From Streptomyces sp. B21-083 (GTDB lineage: Bacteria > Actinomycetota > Actinomycetes > Streptomycetales > Streptomycetaceae), in the NCBI RefSeq assembly GCF_036898825.1, contig NZ_JARUND010000002.1, positions 1 to 64,000 of the forward strand: 64,000 nucleotides of DNA, read 5' to 3'. The number at the start of each line of letters is the position of its first letter. Within the stretch, counting starts at the first letter, position 1. The position numbers were made by a program, and so were the translations under genes. The notes beneath the pieces were generated by a model that saw only the letters and a program-made list of their open reading frames with translations, ran no database searches and was not told where the DNA came from. Positions 61,695 through 64,000 of this stretch are shown piece after piece.

Positions 61695-61844
61695 GACCCC
61701 CAGGGCAGGGCGGAGCGGGTCAGGACGTGCCCTCGTACGGGCCCTTCCACCTGACGTCGACGCCCGGCGCCTGTGCCTGCTCCCGCACGGAACCCCGCGC
61801 GGCTCACGTTCCACGCCGACTCCCACCGGGACGGAGATTCACTC

Positions 61845-62513
61845 ATGGCTGAGCAGATCGGCATGACCCCACGGCTTCTCGAGTACGTGAGGGACACCTC
61901 TCTGCGCGAGGACGACGTTCTGCGGGAGTTGCGTGAGGTGACCGCCGGGCTGCCCGCCGGCACGGCCATGCAGGTGCCTGCCGAGGAGGGGCAGCTCCTC
62001 GCGCTGCTGGTCCGCCTCACCGGGGCGAACGCGGTGCTGGAGATCGGCACTTTCACCGGCTACAGCACCCTGTGCATGGCCCGTGCCCTGCCCCTCGGTG
62101 GAAGGCTGGTGACCTGCGACATCACCGACCGATGGCCGTCGATCGGCGCGGAGTACTGGAAGCGGGCCGGGGTGGACTCCGTGATCGACCTGCGGGTGGG
62201 CGACGCGGCCGAAACCCTGGAGGGGCTGCTCGCACAGGAGGGCCCGGGAACCTTCGACCTGGTGTTCATCGACGCGGACAAGGCGAACTACCCGCGGTAC
62301 TACGAGCTGTCCCTTGAGCTGCTCAGGCCCGGCGGCCTCGTCGTGGTGGACAACACGCTCTTCTTCGGCCGGGTCGCCGACCCGGAGTTCACGGACGCCG
62401 ACACCGCGGGCGTCCGTGAACTCAACGCCCGGCTGCACGAGGACGAGCGGGTGGAGCTGAGCATGCTCACCATGGCCGACGGCATCACACTCGCACGGCG
62501 CAGGGACGTCTGA
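61845..62513 (+). CDS. FkbG-like O-methyltransferase
   Basis: A 222-residue CCoAOMT-type methyltransferase. AdoMet motif I is [19 protein letters not shown] (about residues 65-83), followed by [24 protein letters not shown] (metal/catalytic region, about 145) and [14 protein letters not shown]. In FK506-type clusters FkbG methylates hydroxymalonyl-ACP at the 2-hydroxyl to form methoxymalonyl-ACP. FkbH- and FkbI-like genes lie next to it convergently, supporting that role. Confidence 0.85.
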   Translation: MAEQIGMTPRLLEYVRDTSLREDDVLRELREVTAGLPAGTAMQVPAEEGQLLALLVRLTGANAVLEIGTFTGYSTLCMARALPLGGRLVTCDITDRWPSIGAEYWKRAGVDSVIDLRVGDAAETLEGLLAQEGPGTFDLVFIDADKANYPRYYELSLELLRPGGLVVVDNTLFFGRVADPEFTDADTAGVRELNARLHEDERVELSMLTMADGITLARRRDV

Positions 62514-62529
62514 CGACGCCCACACATGA

Positions 62530-62565
62530 GACCTCGCCGCGCGCTCCCGCGCGGCGAGGTCTTTT
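62530..62565. terminator. Bidirectional rho-independent-type terminator
   Basis: Perfect 14-bp stem GACCTCGCCGCGCG / CGCGCGGCGAGGTC with a CTCC loop, followed by TTTT. It separates the convergent methyltransferase and FkbH genes. Confidence 0.82.
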
Positions 62566-62574
62566 GTCGCGCGG

Positions 62575-63714
62575 TCAGGCCCCGGCCGCCACCGAGCTGT
62601 CGGCGGCGGCCCGCACGGCCAGGTCAGGTGCGACCAGCCGGATCGTCGCGGACGGGGGCTGCGGTGCCGCGGCCAGGTGCAGCCGCTCGACCTCCTCCGC
62701 TCCCCCGGCCCGCGCGTGCGCCGTCGCCACGGCGTCCCGGCAGGCGCAGGGCTCCTCGTCGAATCCCGCGAACCGGTAGGCGACTTCCATCATGCGGTTA
62801 CGGTCCGTCCTGCGGAAGTCGGCCACGAGATGGACCCCGGCCGCGGCGGCCTGGCTCACCAGCCAGCTCAGGATGACCGATCCGGCGCCGAAGGAGACCA
62901 CACGGCAGGACGTGGCAAGCAGCTTCAGATGCCATACGGCCGGGTGTTTCTCCAACAACATCACGCCGACGGCTCCATGGGGCCCGAACCTGTCGGTGAG
63001 GCTGGTGACCAGGACCTCGTGGCCGGGATCCGCCAGCAGGTCGCGCAGCGCCCGGTCCGAGTAGTGCACTCCGGTGGCGTTCATCTGGCTGGTGCGCAGG
63101 GTGAGTTCCTCGACGCGGGTGATCTCCTCCCCGGTGGCCCGGTCGATGCGCATCACCAGTTCGAGGGAGCGCAGGAACTCCTGGTCGGGGCCCTCGAAGT
63201 CGGACCGTTCACTCTCCCTGCGGAAGCCGGCCTGGTACATCTCCCGCCGGCGCCGGGAGTCCACCGTGCTGACGGCGGGGCTGAACTCGGGCAGGCCGGT
63301 GAGGGTCAGTGCCTCCTCGGCCGGGTAGCAGCGTACGTCCGGGAGGTGGTAGGCCACTTCGGCCCGCTCGGCGGGCTGGTCGTCGATGAAGGCGATGGTC
63401 CGGTGGGCGAAGCTGAGGCCTTCGGCGATACGTCTGACCGCTTCGGACTTGGGGCCCCAGCCGATCTCGGGCAGGACGAAGTACTCGGCGATGCCCAGCT
63501 CCTCCAGACGCGCCCAGGCGAGGTCGTGGTCGTTTCGGCTGCACACGGACTGCAGGATGCCGCGTGAGTCCAGTTCGACGACGGCCGTTCGTATCGCGTC
63601 GGGCAGCCGTACCTCCACGTCCTCCAGCAGCGTGCCCTGCCAGAGGGTGTTGTCCAGATCCCAGACCAGGCACTTCACCATGGCCGGCGCGTCGGCGCCG
63701 GTCTTGTCGCTCAT
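62575..63714 (-). CDS. FkbH-like HAD-superfamily glyceryl-ACP-forming enzyme
   Basis: A 379-residue protein. HAD motif I is VWDLDNTLWQGTL (about 17-29, DxDxT), motif II SVCSRNDHD, motif III K in GPKSEAVRRI and motif IV FIDDQPAE (about 105). The C-terminal GNAT-like domain follows with TLRTSQMNATGVHYSD and FGPHGAVGVMLLEK. FkbH takes 1,3-bisphosphoglycerate and loads it on an ACP as glyceryl-ACP, the first step to methoxymalonyl-ACP. It overlaps the FkbI-like gene by ATGA. Confidence 0.92.
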   Translation of the reverse strand: MSDKTGADAPAMVKCLVWDLDNTLWQGTLLEDVEVRLPDAIRTAVVELDSRGILQSVCSRNDHDLAWARLEELGIAEYFVLPEIGWGPKSEAVRRIAEGLSFAHRTIAFIDDQPAERAEVAYHLPDVRCYPAEEALTLTGLPEFSPAVSTVDSRRRREMYQAGFRRESERSDFEGPDQEFLRSLELVMRIDRATGEEITRVEELTLRTSQMNATGVHYSDRALRDLLADPGHEVLVTSLTDRFGPHGAVGVMLLEKHPAVWHLKLLATSCRVVSFGAGSVILSWLVSQAAAAGVHLVADFRRTDRNRMMEVAYRFAGFDEEPCACRDAVATAHARAGGAEEVERLHLAAAPQPPSATIRLVAPDLAVRAAADSSVAAGA

Positions 63715-64000
63715 GACGGCTCCACAGTTGTCAACGCGTGTTGGGCGAGCATCAGTTCACACATCTCGTTGCTGCCCTCGATGAGTTCCATCAGTTTGGC
63801 GTCCCGGAAGGCGCGGGCCACCGGGTGGCCGTCCTGGGCCCCCGCCGAGGCCATGACCTGTACGGCCGACGCTGCGCCGCGGGCCGCGTGGCCGGCACTG
63901 ACGTGCTTGGCGAGGATGGTGGAGATCACCATGTCCGGGGAGCCGTTGTCCCAGCAGTGGCTGGCGTGTTCGCAGGCGCGGGTGGCGACCTGTTCCCCGA
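63711..64000 (-). CDS. FkbI-like acyl-CoA dehydrogenase, partial
   Basis: Only the C-terminal 95 residues lie inside the window. VISTILAKHVSAGHAARGAASAVQVMASAGAQDGHPVARAFRDAKLMELIEGSNEMCE is typical of the FAD-binding C-terminal domain of acyl-CoA dehydrogenases of the FkbI branch, which oxidises the glyceryl-ACP to a hydroxymalonyl intermediate. The gene continues past the right edge, and FkbJ (ACP) and possibly FkbK follow. The stop overlaps the FkbH start. Confidence 0.85.
   Translation of the reverse strand, partial: GEQVATRACEHASHCWDNGSPDMVISTILAKHVSAGHAARGAASAVQVMASAGAQDGHPVARAFRDAKLMELIEGSNEMCELMLAQHALTTVEPS

Noticed and set aside
1..64000. tRNA genes or att sites
   Set aside because: No cloverleaf or T-arm motif was convincing on visual reading; a tRNAscan run would be needed to exclude them.

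Overview
The window is high-GC actinobacterial DNA, almost certainly a Streptomyces chromosome arm or a large Streptomyces replicon. The signs are GTG and ATG starts behind GGAGG-type sites, many GTGA and ATGA gene overlaps, Streptomyces-restricted families (DUF6207, DUF6233, replication-relaxation proteins, SARP regulators) and TCGAAC-type LexA boxes. All functional calls rest on reading motifs by eye; no database search was run.

Layout. (1) 1-7.4 kb is mobile: one end of a Mu/Tn7-like transposon (DDE transposase plus AAA+ ATPase and three end repeats) that appears to sit in a helicase gene, two unknown genes, a HEPN-like/zinc-ribbon protein and a complete IS5-type element. (2) 7.4-17 kb is a compact, translationally coupled minus-strand operon: GT2 glycosyltransferase, archaeal-type methionine adenosyltransferase, TIM-barrel isomerase, Gfo/Idh/MocA oxidoreductase, P-loop kinase and O-carbamoyltransferase, followed closely by NUDIX and GNAT genes. 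A divergent XRE-type regulator faces it. This looks like a small specialised-metabolite or nucleoside-modifying pathway that I cannot match to a known product. (3) 17-31 kb is a repair and defence zone: a catalytically degenerate Y-family protein and an ATP-dependent DNA ligase sharing one LexA box, a three-gene ABC-three-component (ABC-3C) defence system, and a HEPN/Toprim-type gene split by an IS256-type element carrying a HAD gene. (4) 31-46 kb is plasmid-derived and decaying: a replication-relaxation gene, 33-bp-spaced iteron-like repeats, a GGTGCGCAYC array with a perfect hairpin, a frameshifted MobF relaxase, a second IS5-type transposase, and frameshifted copies of a lamin-tail protein, a second Y-family protein, a DUF6233 protein and Ku. 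(5) 46-54 kb mixes intact genes (hydrolase/TetR pair, lipoprotein, phytanoyl-CoA dioxygenase-like enzyme, VOC protein) with gene fragments.

(6) 54-64 kb is the edge of a polyketide cluster: 3-hydroxyacyl-CoA dehydrogenase and crotonyl-CoA carboxylase/reductase (ethylmalonyl-CoA supply), a SARP/NB-ARC activator, a phosphopantetheinyl transferase with a metallophosphoesterase, a type II thioesterase, and FkbG-, FkbH- and FkbI-like enzymes (methoxymalonyl-ACP supply). The synthase itself must lie beyond 64 kb. The extender-unit set resembles FK520- or concanamycin-type polyketides, but nothing in the window fixes the product.

Intact genes cluster in the operon, the ABC-3C cassette and the polyketide edge. 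Broken genes (two nonsense, at least eight frameshifts, several truncations) concentrate between 17 and 54 kb.
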